A stretch of DNA of 41,305 nucleotides, taken from assembly GCA_903923795.1 (NCBI GenBank), contig CAIXYX010000140.1, positions 1 through 41,305 of the forward strand, in the 5' to 3' direction. Of the stretch, positions 25,413 to 33,140 are shown in pieces. Within the stretch, counting starts at the first letter, position 1, and every line of letters starts with the position of its first letter. Position numbers and translations under genes: made by a program. This DNA comes from an uncultured Microcaldota archaeon. GTDB taxonomy: Archaea > Micrarchaeota > Micrarchaeia > Anstonellales > Anstonellaceae. A model generated the notes under the pieces. That model had not been told where the DNA came from, did not search any database, and saw only the letters and a list, made by a program, of their open reading frames with translations.

Positions 25413-26083
25413 CCTATTTGCCCGATTTCGGCAATAGGCGGGCCGGGCGACGGGGGGCTGGCGGCGAGCAGATGGCCAAAGCCGCTGTTTTGGAGCATGA
25501 GCGAGATGCGATAGCGCGCCTTCTTGGGCAGCTTGGGCCGCAACTCGATAAGGAGCCGTGCGCGCCCCTCGTCCATATCCTGCGAGAAGAAGACGAACAC
25601 CGCCTCGAGGGGCAGGGGGATGGCGACAGGGAGGGAGTTTCGGACGATATCTGATTTATAGAGATGGTAAGCTTTTTGCAGAAGATTCCGGTCGAAGATA
25701 TCTGCCGCGTCCGGCCGGATGGCGCGTTGCCGGCCCCAGATTTCGGCTGCCAGCTCTACACACTTGGCCAGACGCCCGATTGAATAATGGTTGATGCTGC
25801 CGGGGCGGATTTCCTGCAGATTGCGCAGGCGATAGAGCAGGTCCTGCGGCCGGTAGATTTTACACGGAGTGACACGTGCGTCGTGGCCCGCCAGTATGTG
25901 GAAGAGGAGGACGGTCCTTCGCAGGAACTGGTATTCGGCCATGTCCGGAATCTGTTTGAACTCTATCTGAGAGTAGAATCTGGCGGAGTAATGTTTAGAC
26001 AATTTTATCTGATTAGAGAAATGCTCGAATGAGGGTTTTTCCTCCAGCTTCCCGTCGCGCAATGCATTGATTAGATTGGCCAT
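25406..26083 (-). CDS. Unknown protein, paralogue A of a tandem pair
   Basis: The 225 residues start at MANLINALRDGKLEEK; the frame runs 36 codons further upstream into the metG promoter, which I reject. It is soluble, largely helical and basic. Recognisable blocks shared with paralogue B are the 33-residue LRRTVLLFHILAG to LLYRL segment and EAVFVFFSQDMDEGRARLL to RISLML. A Pro-rich tail (AASPPSPGPPIAE) is not shared. It is divergent from metG, with 54 bp between start codons and one central TATA element. Function unknown. Confidence 0.72.
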   Translation of the reverse strand: MANLINALRDGKLEEKPSFEHFSNQIKLSKHYSARFYSQIEFKQIPDMAEYQFLRRTVLLFHILAGHDARVTPCKIYRPQDLLYRLRNLQEIRPGSINHYSIGRLAKCVELAAEIWGRQRAIRPDAADIFDRNLLQKAYHLYKSDIVRNSLPVAIPLPLEAVFVFFSQDMDEGRARLLIELRPKLPKKARYRISLMLQNSGFGHLLAASPPSPGPPIAEIGQIGI

Positions 26084-26106
26084 ATTGAGGTTTTTTGGGT
26101 TCACAT

Positions 26107-26116
26107 ACTTATATTC
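26107..26116. promoter_or_regulatory. Shared TATA box of metG and paralogue A
   Basis: ACTTATATTC is centred about 27 bp before the metG ATG (26138) and about 28 bp before the divergent ATG (26083). The intergenic length of 54 bp equals that of the gpmA/giant pair. Confidence 0.6.
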
Positions 26117-26137
26117 TTTCGTGCCGATTATGGGAGC

Positions 26138-28447
26138 ATGGCAAAGATCCTCATCACCTCGGCCCTGCCCTATGTGAATAATGTGCCCCACTTGGGCAAT
26201 CTGATAGGCTGCGTTCTGTCAGCCGACGTTTTCGCCCGCTTCTGCCGCTCACGCGGTTATGAGACTCTTTATGTGTGCGGCACGGATGAATACGGCACCG
26301 CCACAGAGGCCAAAGCCATAGAGGAGGGCGTGAGCCCGCGCGAGATTTGTGATAAGTATTTCGCCATACACAAGGGCATCTATGACTGGTTCAACATCTC
26401 GACAGATCGGTTTGGAAGGACTTCGGAACCCCTGCATGCGAAGCACACGCAGGACATATTCACCTCTTTGCACAAGAACAAGATGCTGGTGGAGAAAGAG
26501 GTCGAGCAGCCGTACGACGCGAAGATGAAGATGTTTTTGGCGGACAGGTTCGTGTCTGGAATTTGCCCGTTCTGCAAATCAGCGGATGCACGGGCAGACC
26601 AGTGCGACAAATGCGGCAAATTGCTCACCTATTCGGAATTGGGCGAACCGAAGAGCAAGCTGTCGGGGACAACGCCAGTCATGCGCAAGACGAAACATCT
26701 ATTCTTGGACTTGGCCAAATCACAACCGAAACTGGAGAAATGGATAGATGGCATCGAAGCTGAGGGGAGATGGTCGGCGAATACTGTTGCGATTGCGCGC
26801 TCATGGCTACACGAGGGTTTGCACGCCCGCTCGATTACGCGGGATTTGAAATGGGGCGTGCCTGTGCCGCTCAAGGATTGGGAAAATAAAGTGCTTTACG
26901 TTTGGTTCGATGCGCCGATTGGATATATTTCGATAACGGCTGCTCACACGAAGAAATGGAAAGAGTGGTGGATGGCTGGAAATGGAACTGCGACTGGAAA
27001 GGAAGCAGGGGCGGCAGGAAAAGCGGATGGCTCATCCGGCAAATCCGATGTGCGGCATTACGAATTCATAGGCAAGGACAATGTGCCTTTCCATGCCATA
27101 ATCTTCCCCGCCATGCTCATGGGCACAGAGCAGAACTGGACTCTGCCATATTATATCTCTTCGACCGAATTCTTGAATTACGAGGACGGCAAATTCTCCA
27201 AGAGCAAAGGGGTCGGGGTGTTCGGCAACGACGCCGTTGCGTCGGGGATTCCGGCCGATGTTTGGCGCTACTATTTGCTGGCCACGCGGCCAGAATCTGC
27301 GGATGCCACTTTCTCATGGGATGAGTTCGGAAGCCGGCTGAACAAGGAATTGCTCGGCAACTACGGCAACTTGGTGAATAGGGCACTCATGTTTTTGACG
27401 CAGAATTTCGACGGAGTCGTGCCGGAGGCTGAATTGAGCGATACGGATGAGGCATTCTTGGCAGACGTGCATATCCGCCTTGCGCGCGAAGCCGACCTCT
27501 TGGAGAAAGTGCAATTACGGGCCGCCCTTTCCGAATTCATGGGAGCTGCCGCCGCTGCCAATGCATATTTCCAGACGCAGGCGCCATGGAAGGCGATAAA
27601 GGAAGACCCGCCACGCGCTGCTGCCACGATGAATGTGCTTGTGCAGGTCATCAAGGATTTGGCCATCGCATCAGAGCCGTATTTGCCTAGCAGCTCAGCA
27701 TCTGTTTTCAAACAGTTGAATGTGCAGGCGCAAAGTTGGAAAGATATAGGGCAGAAGAGGATTCCTGCGGGGCACAGAATTGGGACGCCGGTGCATCTGT
27801 TCAAGCCTATTGATGCGAAAGTGCTTGCTTCGCTTAGGGAGAAATATTCGGGGAAACAGAAGAAAACAACAGATGCCTCGCCTGCATCAAAATCGACCAC
27901 TTCGGCTTCGAACTCGAAACCTGCTTCGAACTCGACGTCTCGCGCGAATGCTTCAGCCGCGCCGGTCACTCCACTAACGCTCGAGAATCTCCAGCTTGAG
28001 GTCGGTTTGATCGAATCCGTCGAAAAACATCCTAATGCCGAAAAGCTTTATGTGGAGAAAATCATTTTGTCCGGCGGCGAGATTCGCACGGTCTGCTCGG
28101 GTTTGGCCCAGCACATGCCGATGTCGGATTTGCAGGGGCGCTCTTGCGTGATTGTGAAAAATCTCAAACCAGCCAAATTGCGCGGAGTGGAGAGCGCCGG
28201 AATGCTGCTTGTTGCTGAAGATGAGGCGCACGTGATGGAGATAATTTCACCAGATGCGCCGGCCGGCACGCCGATAACATTTGATGGCGTGAAGTCGAAT
28301 GCGAAATTGCCAGCCATCTCGATTGACGAATTCTTTTCTGTGAAAATGGAGGTGAAAGATGGCAAAATCTTTGCTAACGGGCACGCGCTTCTGGTTGATG
28401 GCAAGCCAATCAAATTGGTGAAAGTAAAAGACGGGAAAGTGAGCTAA
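26138..28447 (+). CDS. metG: Methionyl-tRNA synthetase with fused C-terminal tRNA-binding domain
   Basis: The class I enzyme charges tRNA-Met. Of 769 residues, the catalytic part shows the HIGH-equivalent HLGN (18-21) in PYVNNVPHLGNLIG, a zinc knuckle with CPFC and CDKC (143-159), WFDAPIGYIS, and the KMSKS-equivalent FSKSKG (353-358). A Gly/Ala/Ser-rich insertion (about 281-304) sits in the catalytic domain. A Ser/Thr/Ala/Asn-rich linker (about 571-612) precedes an OB-fold EMAP/Trbp111-like tRNA-binding domain with VGLIESVEKHPNAEKLYVEK. Start chosen by TATA spacing. Confidence 0.96.
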   Translation: MAKILITSALPYVNNVPHLGNLIGCVLSADVFARFCRSRGYETLYVCGTDEYGTATEAKAIEEGVSPREICDKYFAIHKGIYDWFNISTDRFGRTSEPLHAKHTQDIFTSLHKNKMLVEKEVEQPYDAKMKMFLADRFVSGICPFCKSADARADQCDKCGKLLTYSELGEPKSKLSGTTPVMRKTKHLFLDLAKSQPKLEKWIDGIEAEGRWSANTVAIARSWLHEGLHARSITRDLKWGVPVPLKDWENKVLYVWFDAPIGYISITAAHTKKWKEWWMAGNGTATGKEAGAAGKADGSSGKSDVRHYEFIGKDNVPFHAIIFPAMLMGTEQNWTLPYYISSTEFLNYEDGKFSKSKGVGVFGNDAVASGIPADVWRYYLLATRPESADATFSWDEFGSRLNKELLGNYGNLVNRALMFLTQNFDGVVPEAELSDTDEAFLADVHIRLAREADLLEKVQLRAALSEFMGAAAAANAYFQTQAPWKAIKEDPPRAAATMNVLVQVIKDLAIASEPYLPSSSASVFKQLNVQAQSWKDIGQKRIPAGHRIGTPVHLFKPIDAKVLASLREKYSGKQKKTTDASPASKSTTSASNSKPASNSTSRANASAAPVTPLTLENLQLEVGLIESVEKHPNAEKLYVEKIILSGGEIRTVCSGLAQHMPMSDLQGRSCVIVKNLKPAKLRGVESAGMLLVAEDEAHVMEIISPDAPAGTPITFDGVKSNAKLPAISIDEFFSVKMEVKDGKIFANGHALLVDGKPIKLVKVKDGKVS

Positions 28448-28480
28448 AAGAGAAATGCAAGAAAAATGGAGGGGTTTGAG

Positions 28481-28855
28481 ATGGACTTGAGACTCGCCTG
28501 TTTGCTTGCTTTTTCATTTCTCCTAATTTCGGGCTGCTCAGGCCCGTCAACAAATGTGCCGAATATGACTGATGAGCAATGCATCGCGCAAAAGGGCGAT
28601 GTTGTGACACCCATGCAAGCGGGCGCTGCGCCTTGCCCGCTCATGTACATGACACTTATCGGCAACATCTCCAACCCCGCGACAAGCAAAGCGGATTTCT
28701 GCTGCCAGTGGAGGAGCGGGAGCATGCAATACCGCCGCGCATCGCTCAAGAACGCCACGGCAGGGCATTATGTTGTCTATAATATGGGGAATGACAATGG
28801 GACAGTGGCCTATATTGGGCTCACACTTGTCAATGAATCTGACATTTCGAAATGA
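28481..28855 (+). CDS. Small lipoprotein, unknown
   Basis: The 124 residues start at MDLRLACLLAFSFLLISGCSG, a lipoprotein signal with lipobox ISGC. A strong GGAGGGG ribosome binding site lies before the ATG at 28481, so an upstream ATG at 28466 is rejected. The mature part has paired cysteines (EQCIAQKGD, APCPLMY, FCCQWRS) and a strand-rich end with GHYVVYNMGNDNGTVAYIGL. It was probably displayed on the outer face of the membrane. It closely follows metG but is unlikely to be functionally linked. Family not recognised. Confidence 0.75.
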   Translation: MDLRLACLLAFSFLLISGCSGPSTNVPNMTDEQCIAQKGDVVTPMQAGAAPCPLMYMTLIGNISNPATSKADFCCQWRSGSMQYRRASLKNATAGHYVVYNMGNDNGTVAYIGLTLVNESDISK

Positions 28856-28867
28856 TGGAAGAAGATG

Positions 28868-28979
28868 CGCCCCGGCTGGGATTTGAACCCAGATCACAAA
28901 CTTTCGCCTGAATACCGCATAGGAAGCGGGGTTAAGCCATTCGGAGGCTTGTGTCCTATCCAGGTTGGACTACCAGGGC
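28868..28979 (-). tRNA. tRNA-Arg (anticodon CCG) with a 38-nt intron
   Basis: Read on the minus strand, a 7-bp acceptor stem GCCCTGG/CCGGGGC encloses the usual cloverleaf. The D stem is GTCC/GGAC and the anticodon stem CAAGC/GTTTG (one G-U). The anticodon loop CTCCGAA gives anticodon CCG. A 4-nt variable loop TGAT and T arm CTGGG-TTCAAAT-CCCAG follow. The intron (28903-28940) sits at the canonical 37/38 site and contains a CCGC/GCGG hairpin. A20 in the D loop fits arginine identity. The mature length is 74 nt with no encoded CCA. The bulge-helix-bulge is imperfect by eye (one mismatch in the central helix). A TATA box lies about 30 bp upstream. Confidence 0.85.
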
Positions 28980-29002
28980 ATTGGTGAACTTAATCATCGT
29001 CC

Positions 29003-29013
29003 TATATTTATAA
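29003..29013. promoter_or_regulatory. Shared TATA region of tRNA-Arg and the ncRNA/tRNA-Cys unit
   Basis: TATATTTATAAAT is centred about 30 bp from the 5' end of tRNA-Arg (minus) and about 28 bp from the 5' base of the structured RNA on the plus strand. tRNA-Cys itself has no TATA box at the expected place, so it probably depends on this one. Confidence 0.55.
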
Positions 29014-29036
29014 ATTGAAGATGGAAATAGAAATAG

Positions 29037-29124
29037 TAACCCGCAGGGGGAGGAAATCAGGAAGAACCTCAAACTGAAAGGAGGGGGACGTCTGAATAGC
29101 GAGTGTTCCCCCGCCTTGCGGTTC
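29037..29124 (+). ncRNA. Candidate structured RNA upstream of tRNA-Cys, unassigned
   Basis: An 88-nt segment starts about 28 bp after a TATA box and ends two bases before tRNA-Cys. A terminal helix pairs CCGCA (29041-29045) with TGCGG (29117-29121). An inner helix pairs GGGGGAC (29083-29089) with GTTCCCCC (29105-29112, one bulged T). The inner loop contains CTGA and GAG segments that could form a kink-loop bound by L7Ae. No protein frame fits. It does not match box C/D, a full H/ACA layout (no ACA box seen) or 5S rRNA. It may be a guide RNA, an unknown RNA, or simply a structured tRNA leader. Confidence 0.45.
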
Positions 29125-29126
29125 GG

Positions 29127-29197
29127 GCCAGGTTGGCAGAGAGGCTATGCATCCGCCTGCAGAGCGGATTAGGGGGGTTCGATTCCCTCACCTGGCT
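29127..29197 (+). tRNA. tRNA-Cys (anticodon GCA)
   Basis: The acceptor stem GCCAGGT/ACCTGGC is perfect over 7 bp. A 3-bp D stem GCA/TGC, as often in tRNA-Cys, is followed by anticodon stem TCCGC/GCGGA and loop CTGCAGA with anticodon GCA. The variable loop is TTAG and the T arm GGGGG-TTCGATT-CCCTC (one G-U). Discriminator U73 is the expected cysteine identity base. CCA is not encoded. No intron. T-runs follow. Confidence 0.95.
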
Positions 29198-29203
29198 ACC
29201 GCC

Positions 29204-29228
29204 TTTTTTATGAATACCTGCTTTTTTT
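29204..29228 (+). terminator. T-run terminator after tRNA-Cys
   Basis: Two T-runs, TTTTTT at 29204-29209 and TTTTTTT at 29222-29228, directly follow tRNA-Cys, as expected for archaeal polymerase termination. The rest of the gap to 29303 is AT-rich and shows nothing else. Confidence 0.65.
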
Positions 29229-29303
29229 ATAGATACATAAATTACAGTCGTGCCAAAAAACGCAAGTTGCTAAAAAACAAATTACACATAAAACGTCTCG
29301 AAT

Positions 29304-30254
29304 TTAGTTTCTCTCTTTCCTATCCCCTCTCTCGTCATATCTTTTGCGCAATTCCGCATCGCCTAAAATCGAATAAGCCGCATTGACGTGCCTCATCTGC
29401 TCCTCGGCAGATGGATTGTGAGAATTCACATCGGGGTGAAGCTTCTTTGCAAGAGTGTAATACGTGCGTTTTATCTCCTCGGCAGTTGCGGTTCTCTCCA
29501 GCCCGAGAATGTCATACAACTTGCGCTGGCGGGACATCTCCATGTGCTGCTCCCACACCTGATTAGCTTCTTCCTCACGATGAGGCGCGAATTTGAGGAA
29601 ATTCTCCAATGCCATCTTGGCATATTCTTTGTCGTGGTCTGACAATGCCTCGCGCATCTCCTCCATGGCTCGCTCAGCGAAGAGATGATAGGCTTCCGCT
29701 TTGCGGGAAGGCCCGTAGCGAAGAAGCTCGCTCAATGCCTTTATCTCGACAGGGCCTCCTCTGTTTTCGTTGATGAGTTTCTTGAGTTTCGACATGTAAT
29801 ACTGCGCGATGAGCTGATGAGCCTCGGGTTTGCGCTGCGGGGCGTAGAAAAGCACATTGGCCAATTCTTTTCCATAAGAGGCGATTCCGCTTGTCGAGAG
29901 TATGTCGCTCAATTCGCCCATGTGATAATCGGCGAACCACATGCTGGCCTCATCGATGCGCTCGGGGGCCAATTTCATCAGCATCTCGAGGCATTTCTTG
30001 GCTGACGGCAATTTGCCGGCCTCGAGGCGCGTCTCTATCTCCACCATCAGAAAGTCGGCCAAATGAGGACGGAGAGTCTCTTCGGCCTGAATTGGCTGGA
30101 TAAACTTTGCAGCTCCTGCGAAATCGTCTTTGGCCAATAAGAGGCCGAAAGCGCGGATGGATTCGCCGTCCGCTGCGCTGCGGGCGCCGCTGGCATGGCT
30201 TTCGGGCGTTTGGCCGGTTTTCTCGGGCGTTTGGTTTGTTTTTGAGTGTGGCAT
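29304..30254 (-). CDS. C-terminal J-domain protein with four 42-residue helical repeats
   Basis: A protein of 316 residues. A disordered polar N-terminus (1-30) is followed by helical repeats (89-246) and a J domain (about 246-312) with the HPD motif at 273-275 (KKLHPDVNSHN). J domains stimulate the ATPase of DnaK/Hsp70. Here the domain is at the C-terminus, unlike DnaJ, and there is no Gly/Phe or zinc region. Each repeat has the form LxxLLxYAPxRxxEAxxL followed by a Met-containing helix, and resembles a TPR-like helix pair. It is probably a specialised co-chaperone whose repeats bind client or partner. GGGATT before the ATG serves as ribosome binding site. No dnaK is in the window. Confidence 0.88.
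   Translation of the reverse strand: MPHSKTNQTPEKTGQTPESHASGARSAADGESIRAFGLLLAKDDFAGAAKFIQPIQAEETLRPHLADFLMVEIETRLEAGKLPSAKKCLEMLMKLAPERIDEASMWFADYHMGELSDILSTSGIASYGKELANVLFYAPQRKPEAHQLIAQYYMSKLKKLINENRGGPVEIKALSELLRYGPSRKAEAYHLFAERAMEEMREALSDHDKEYAKMALENFLKFAPHREEEANQVWEQHMEMSRQRKLYDILGLERTATAEEIKRTYYTLAKKLHPDVNSHNPSAEEQMRHVNAAYSILGDAELRKRYDERGDRKERN
29517..29990 (-). repeat. Four tandem 42-residue repeats in the J-domain protein
   Basis: The repeats start at residues 89, 131, 174 and 216. Cores are LEMLMKLAPERIDEA, LANVLFYAPQRKPEA, LSELLRYGPSRKAEA and LENFLKFAPHREEEA. Spacings are 42, 43 and 42 residues. A weaker unit may precede the first. Confidence 0.8.
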
Positions 30255-30349
30255 CTAATCCCTTTGATGCTTGAATTAGGCAGATTGCCCGTTTTAATAC
30301 CGCCATAGGCGGGTTCTGAGCGTTTGGATTGCGAGAAATGACCAATCGG

Positions 30350-30359
30350 CTTTTATTTG
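30350..30359 (+). promoter_or_regulatory. TATA box of the GH5 gene
   Basis: CTTTTATTTG is centred about 26 bp upstream of the ATG at 30380. This supports that start over an ATG at 30338 and places the lipoprotein signal at the true N-terminus. Confidence 0.5.
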
Positions 30360-30379
30360 CGCAATACATCTCTCATCTT

Positions 30380-31606
30380 ATGGCGGGAATACGGATTCTG
30401 GCGTTGTTTTTGCTTCTCTTCGCGTCGATGGCATGCATAGAGCAGAAAACAAACGAAACGAATCAGAATGCGACCTCGGATTTATCGAATTCGACCCAGA
30501 GCTATTCGAATCTGTCGGATAATGCAACTGCCGCGCCTTATTTCCACCTCAACACCGTGCCCCCGCAGAGGATAAAAAATCTGGCGCGGGGAGTGAATGT
30601 GGCCAACTGGTTCTGGTATCCGGCATATAGCGATTCGGCGCATTTCGAAGAATATATGACAGACACAGAATTGGAATGGCTGAATGCACGGGGTTTCACT
30701 TTCATCAGATTGCCCGTGGACCCGAAACTGCTTTATTTGGAGGGCATGCCCGGAACGCCGAATGAGACGACTCTTGCACACATCAATAATGCCACAGCAA
30801 GAGTGCTTGCCCATAATCTCTCTATTGTCATAGAGCTGCACGAGAATGACTGGAGCCGTTTGGAGAATGACGCGGCATATGATGACGGATTGGTGAAATT
30901 GTGGGGCGCTATGGCGAAGAACTTGAGCCGTTTCGATTCGGACAAAGTTTTCTTCGAGCCGGTGAATGAGCCGCGTTATTACACAAATCCTCTCGCATGG
31001 TTTTCGCTGCAAGACAGATTTTTGAGCGCTATTCGCGCATCGGCGCCGAATAACACTATTTTCGCCACCGGGCCTATCATGTCATCAGTGCAGGGCACAA
31101 TGCTCAATGAGCCGGTCGATGATGGAAACATCATCTACACATTCCATTTCTATGACCCTGCCGCGTTCACCCATCAGGGCGCGGGATGGCTGCCGGGCGG
31201 ATTCGACCAGATAAAGAATTTGGCTTATCCATATGAGGAGGCGAATTGCGGGGAAGTGGCGGCCAACACCACCCCCGCGCTGGCAAAGGCTGCGGTGAAA
31301 CAGTATTGCGCGGATGAGTGGAATGCGACAGTTGTGCGCAAGAAGATTGGGGTGATTGCCGATTGGGCAAAAGAGAAGAATGTCACCTTGCTGGCCGGAG
31401 AATTCGGCACGTATGAAGTGGTGACTCCTCCGGCTTCGCGCGCTGCTTGGCTGAAAGATGCGAGGATGACATTTGATGAGAATAAAATCGGCTGGTGCGT
31501 GTGGAGCTATGACACGGGCTTTGGCATAGGGGCGAAATTAGGCGAGGATGGAGAAGTGCATGCAGATGAGGCGGCCATGGATGCGCTTGGCTTGGGGCAG
31601 AAGTAG
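30380..31606 (+). CDS. Secreted glycoside hydrolase family 5-like lipoprotein
   Basis: The 408 residues start with a lipoprotein signal, MAGIRILALFLLLFASMAC, lipid-anchored at Cys19. An Asn/Thr/Ser-rich spacer with many glycosylation sequons follows. The catalytic (beta/alpha)8 barrel carries RGVNVANWFWYPAYSD, FIRLPVDP, the acid/base Glu in FFEPVNEP (about 197) and the nucleophile Glu in LLAGEFGTYE (about 341). WSYDTGFGI closes the barrel. GH5 enzymes cut beta-glucans, mannans or glucosylated lipids; the substrate cannot be told. Surface location suggests scavenging or remodelling of external or host polysaccharide. Confidence 0.88.
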   Translation: MAGIRILALFLLLFASMACIEQKTNETNQNATSDLSNSTQSYSNLSDNATAAPYFHLNTVPPQRIKNLARGVNVANWFWYPAYSDSAHFEEYMTDTELEWLNARGFTFIRLPVDPKLLYLEGMPGTPNETTLAHINNATARVLAHNLSIVIELHENDWSRLENDAAYDDGLVKLWGAMAKNLSRFDSDKVFFEPVNEPRYYTNPLAWFSLQDRFLSAIRASAPNNTIFATGPIMSSVQGTMLNEPVDDGNIIYTFHFYDPAAFTHQGAGWLPGGFDQIKNLAYPYEEANCGEVAANTTPALAKAAVKQYCADEWNATVVRKKIGVIADWAKEKNVTLLAGEFGTYEVVTPPASRAAWLKDARMTFDENKIGWCVWSYDTGFGIGAKLGEDGEVHADEAAMDALGLGQK

Positions 31607-31636
31607 AAGCGGCGAGCGGAATTTGGCAAAATCAAT

Positions 31637-31774
31637 CTAATCTTTTTTCCAGCCGATGAGGCCCGTGCATTCGGGGCAAATCAAAAGAGTGCCGGCGGGC
31701 GTGTCAGATTCTTTGGGCTCAACTAACGCGCCGCAGCGGGGGCAATTCACTTTCTTGCTCGAGGGGTTTGTCAT
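31637..31774 (-). CDS. 45-residue zinc-ribbon protein
   Basis: It encodes two cysteine knuckles, CPRCGAL and CPECTGL, 22 residues apart, typical of a small rubredoxin-like or zinc-ribbon fold. GAGGTAATATT precedes the ATG. It follows the geranylgeranyl reductase gene after 20 bp and is probably co-transcribed. It may bind nucleic acid, or it may serve as an electron carrier or partner of the flavoprotein; sequence does not decide. Confidence 0.75.
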   Translation of the reverse strand: MTNPSSKKVNCPRCGALVEPKESDTPAGTLLICPECTGLIGWKKD

Positions 31775-31794
31775 AATATTACCTCAGCATTTTT

Positions 31795-33078
31795 TTATGG
31801 AAGCAATAATTTTAGATAAAACAGGGGGTCTTTCACCTGCTGTTTCGCCTCATCTGAACCGAGCATGTCGATTATCATCTGCCTGAACGCGGGCTTGCTC
31901 GCCGCTTTGCCTATGAACATGTTGAGCAAAAATCTGCTGCGCGAGGCCTGCTGCAAATTATAAGATGTTTTTATCTCGGGGCGGAGCTGGCTTTCCACGA
32001 GTGCGGAATAGGGAGCGAGTGATTGGGCGGAGAGCGGCTCTTCTCCCGACTCTTTGCCAAGAGCTTCATCGATCGTTTGCGCGGCGAATTGGCCGGAGGA
32101 GAGCGCATTGCCCACGCCCTCACCCGAGAATGGGTCGACAAGGGAGGCGGCATCGCCAACAAGCACCCATCCGTCTCCGAAATTTGTGCGGGCGTATGAG
32201 CCGTTGGGGATTATCCATGCGCCTATTTGGCCCTCCTGTTTCGCGTTCGCGAAACGGGCTGAGAGCATCGGGTGATTTGCGATGGCGTTGAGAAGAATCT
32301 TGTTCGGATGCTCTGGGCGCTTCTTTATGTCGGAGTTAAGGATGCCCAAGCCGACGTTGGCCGTGCCGTCGCCCATAGGAAAAACCCACAGATAGCCAGG
32401 CAGCACCTGGTCGATGAAGAAGAGCTCTATGTGGTCGGAGAGGCCGGCGACATCGCGCCAATAGCCGCGGACAGCCATGAATTGATGTTCGGGAGGGACG
32501 CCGGGCAAACCCAAAAGGCGGACAATGGCAGAACCTGCGCCGTCTGCGCCGATGACGACTCTGGAGCGGAAAGTGCGGGCTTTGCTGATAGGTGGAGCCG
32601 CTGTGGCTCGGTCGGCATCGCAGCCCGACACCCCGCACACGCGCCCGTTTGCATCGCGCTCGAGCGCCAGGACGGTGAAATTGTCCAAGAGAGTGATGTT
32701 GGGCTCGGATTTGGCGGCTGAATAGAGGATGGCATCTGTCGATTTGCGGCGCAGGCAGTAGCCTGCGCATTGCATGCCGTCGGCATTGGGGAATGGTACC
32801 ATCACTTGCTTGCCATTTGGCGAGACCATTTTGAGGCCGGTTATGACGCCGTGAGCGGGCGCCTCGAGCTTGTCGAGAAGATGCAGGCGGCGCAGCACGC
32901 CGATAGATTTGCCGGATACGGCGTCTCCACAGACCTTCTCGCGCGGGAATTTCGCCTTGTCGATGAGCAGCACATAATGGCCCGCTCGTGCCAAAAAGAG
33001 GGCTGCCGAGCAGCCGGCCGGGCCGGAGCCGACGACGATGGCGTCATAAAGAAGGTCTTTAGTGGGGGATGTGCTCAT
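31795..33078 (-). CDS. Geranylgeranyl reductase family flavoprotein
   Basis: The FAD-dependent enzyme probably saturates the isoprenoid chains of archaeal membrane lipids. The 427 residues start with a dinucleotide fold (AIVVGSGPAGCSAALFLARAG). They contain FPREKVCGDAVSGKSIGVL, typical of the GGR family, the DG motif (VVIGADGAGSAIVRLLG) and the second FAD motif (GWVLVGDAASLVDPFSGEGVGNAL). PGYLWVFPMGDGTANVGLGI is also a hallmark. The ATG at 33078 is chosen over an upstream start because ACTTATC lies about 28 bp before it. Other GGR-like flavoproteins (halogenase or quinone-type) are less likely. Confidence 0.9.
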   Translation of the reverse strand: MSTSPTKDLLYDAIVVGSGPAGCSAALFLARAGHYVLLIDKAKFPREKVCGDAVSGKSIGVLRRLHLLDKLEAPAHGVITGLKMVSPNGKQVMVPFPNADGMQCAGYCLRRKSTDAILYSAAKSEPNITLLDNFTVLALERDANGRVCGVSGCDADRATAAPPISKARTFRSRVVIGADGAGSAIVRLLGLPGVPPEHQFMAVRGYWRDVAGLSDHIELFFIDQVLPGYLWVFPMGDGTANVGLGILNSDIKKRPEHPNKILLNAIANHPMLSARFANAKQEGQIGAWIIPNGSYARTNFGDGWVLVGDAASLVDPFSGEGVGNALSSGQFAAQTIDEALGKESGEEPLSAQSLAPYSALVESQLRPEIKTSYNLQQASRSRFLLNMFIGKAASKPAFRQMIIDMLGSDEAKQQVKDPLFYLKLLLP

Positions 33079-33102
33079 GAAAACGACCAATAGAGATACG
33101 AA

Positions 33103-33113
33103 AGATAAGTATT
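33103..33113. promoter_or_regulatory. TATA region between divergent GGR and transglutaminase-like genes
   Basis: ATAAGTATTA lies about 28 bp from the GGR start (minus) and about 31-33 bp from the ATG at 33141 (plus). It may serve both genes in a 62-bp intergenic region. Confidence 0.4.
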
Positions 33114-33140
33114 AGAGGTTTATGGACGCAACGAAAATAT

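Noticed and set aside
28868..28979. Reading of the tRNA as a class II tRNA-Ser (anticodon CGA) with a long variable arm
   Set aside because: An AAGCC/GGCTT stem gives a loop with C at position 33 and a 40-nt variable region, whereas the intron model gives a standard 74-nt tRNA-Arg with T33.
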